Source of the DNA: an uncultured Phycisphaera sp.
Lineage (GTDB): Bacteria; Planctomycetota; Phycisphaerae; Phycisphaerales; SM1A02
Direction of reading: 5' to 3'
Assembly: GCA_937911845.1 (NCBI GenBank)
Contig: CALDQF010000090.1
Location: 1-15,308, forward strand
Length of the DNA stretch: 15,308 nt
Shown here: one piece after another, positions 14,549 through 15,308 of the stretch
Layout: each line of letters opens with the position of its first letter
Numbering within the stretch: the first letter of the stretch is position 1
Position numbers and translations under genes: made by a program
The notes under the pieces: generated by a model
The model's database searches: none
What the model was told of the DNA's origin: nothing
Seen by the model: the letters and a program-made list of their open reading frames with translations, nothing else

Positions 14549-14850
14549 ATTCCAACTTGCCCCATCTCGATCGACTCATTCGCCTTGGAAGCTTGGTCGC
14601 AGCTGTGGGCATCGGTGGCGGCTCCTTACTGGAGCAGCGACTGGAAACACGGCGGCAGCATCGGGAAATGCAAGATTTAGAACGAGAGCGGCAAATCGTC
14701 GAGCGTCTCACCCTTGATCTTCTCGCCCGGGAAGCAGTCTTGATCAACGACCCTCTGGTGCGAGATGCCTTGCAAGTGGATTCGCCGGCCTTCCCCGTTG
14801 TCGAAGATGGCCCACAAACCCTCCCCATCCAACGGGAGCCTAGCCGTTGA
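14545..14850 (+). CDS. Small membrane coiled-coil protein in the FtsL position
   Basis: The 101-residue product has a short cytoplasmic N-terminus, one weakly hydrophobic segment (about 11-28) and a charged helical stretch (30-63) with heptad-like spacing of Leu, Ile and Met, likely a coiled coil. The end of this stretch and what follows (LLAREAVLINDPLVRDAL) resembles the short helix after the coiled coil of FtsL/FtsB/DivIC proteins. Size, topology and position directly before a PBP2/FtsI-type gene and just after rsmH argue for a diverged FtsL, but sequence identity is too low to be sure by eye. No clear ribosome site precedes ATG at 14545; it overlaps the LysM gene stop (ATGA), so translation is probably coupled. 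The stop overlaps the next start (TTGA). Confidence 0.7.
   Translation: MNSNLPHLDRLIRLGSLVAAVGIGGGSLLEQRLETRRQHREMQDLERERQIVERLTLDLLAREAVLINDPLVRDALQVDSPAFPVVEDGPQTLPIQREPSR
14834..14838 (+). promoter_or_regulatory. Ribosome binding site deciding a TTG start
   Basis: GGGAG lies eight bases before the TTG at 14847. It supports that codon as the start of the penicillin-binding protein, since no in-frame ATG occurs before residue 80 or so, well past the membrane anchor. Confidence 0.7.
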
Positions 14851-15308
14851 TTCGAGCTGGCTTCGCATGGGTATTGGTGCTCCCACTTGTGGTGGCTTTG
14901 GCCCGACACGTGCAACTTGTGTTTGCCCCGCCGTCCGGATTGCTCGAGGCCATTGCTCTGGATGACGATCAAACTCGGAGTTACACCGAAGCCGCATTCC
15001 GTGGCCCGATCGTGGATCGACGTGGGCGGCCCCTGGCCGTTTCCTCCTCGGGGATCCAGTTGTTCGTGGATTTGGTTGCTCGGCGCGAAAAGCATGAGTA
15101 CGAGATGGGGACCCGAGCCGGACGGGCCAAGTTCCCCCAAAAAGTGAAACCCGTGACCGAGCAGAATCTTCAACTGATGGATTTTGCGCTAGAAGTGGCC
15201 TACTACTTCCCTGAACTCGAGATGTCACCCGCGGAAATTGAAGCAACAATCCATGAAGCCAACCTCCAAAATCGAGCTGCCGGCAGAGACACCAGGTACT
15301 GCAAACTG
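14847..15308 (+). CDS. ftsI: PBP2/FtsI-type peptidoglycan transpeptidase, N-terminal part
   Basis: Only the first 154 codons are inside the window; the frame is open to the right edge. The N-terminus has a membrane anchor (about 5-22, GFAWVLVLPLVVALARHV) and then FRGPIVDRRGRPLAVSSSG, the RGxIxDRxGxxLA motif that opens the pedestal domain of class B penicillin-binding proteins. The transpeptidase domain with SxxK lies beyond the edge. In a cluster headed by rsmH this is most likely the division-specific FtsI, which cross-links septal peptidoglycan with FtsW; an SpoVD- or elongation-type PBP2 is possible. The start is TTG at 14847, overlapping the upstream stop by four bases and supported by GGGAG eight bases before it. 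The stretch after the motif is charged and polar and carries no further landmark. Confidence 0.85.
   Translation, partial: MIRAGFAWVLVLPLVVALARHVQLVFAPPSGLLEAIALDDDQTRSYTEAAFRGPIVDRRGRPLAVSSSGIQLFVDLVARREKHEYEMGTRAGRAKFPQKVKPVTEQNLQLMDFALEVAYYFPELEMSPAEIEATIHEANLQNRAAGRDTRYCKL

Overview
The window looks like chromosomal DNA of a planctomycete, most likely a marine member of the class Phycisphaerae. I infer this from three things: the paired dockerin-like C-terminal repeats (pattern DLNGDG-x-V-x3-DL-x2-LL-x2-WG) on a secreted cytochrome, the small CxxCGYDL/CPECG zinc-ribbon membrane proteins, and the fairly uniform high-GC coding. I cannot name a genus. No tRNA, rRNA, CRISPR array, insertion sequence or clear rho-independent terminator was found. 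Coding density is very high and many neighbouring genes overlap by 1-7 bases.

Region 1 (2-3957, plus strand) is a tightly packed five-gene run. It holds a family 2 glycosyltransferase cut by the left edge, a UPF0104/LPG-synthase-TM-like membrane protein, and three small polytopic membrane proteins. Two of these three carry N-terminal zinc ribbons, and the last two are paralogues of each other. The first two genes suggest handling of a lipid-linked sugar; the trio has no assigned function.

Region 2 (3939-8240, minus strand) holds a secreted five-haem cytochrome c with a dockerin-like tail, a very short FliN-type (SpoA-domain) motor-switch protein, and a cytoplasmic GH15 glucoamylase-like enzyme, in transcription order. 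The gaps are 64 and 71 bp, so co-transcription is possible but unproven. The enzyme's 3' end overlaps the convergent end of region 1 by 19 bp.

Region 3 (8241-15308, plus strand) starts at a divergent intergenic region. It carries a small putative lipoprotein, then sucA and sucB (E1 and E2 of the 2-oxoglutarate dehydrogenase complex), and directly after them the start of a division and cell-wall cluster: rsmH, a membrane-anchored double-LysM protein, a small FtsL-like coiled-coil membrane protein, and the 5' part of a PBP2/FtsI-type transpeptidase running off the right edge. No mraZ sits before rsmH; sucB takes that place, only 31 bp away. Tricarboxylic acid cycle and division genes may therefore share transcripts here. 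The LysM and FtsL-like genes fill the position where ftsL normally sits.
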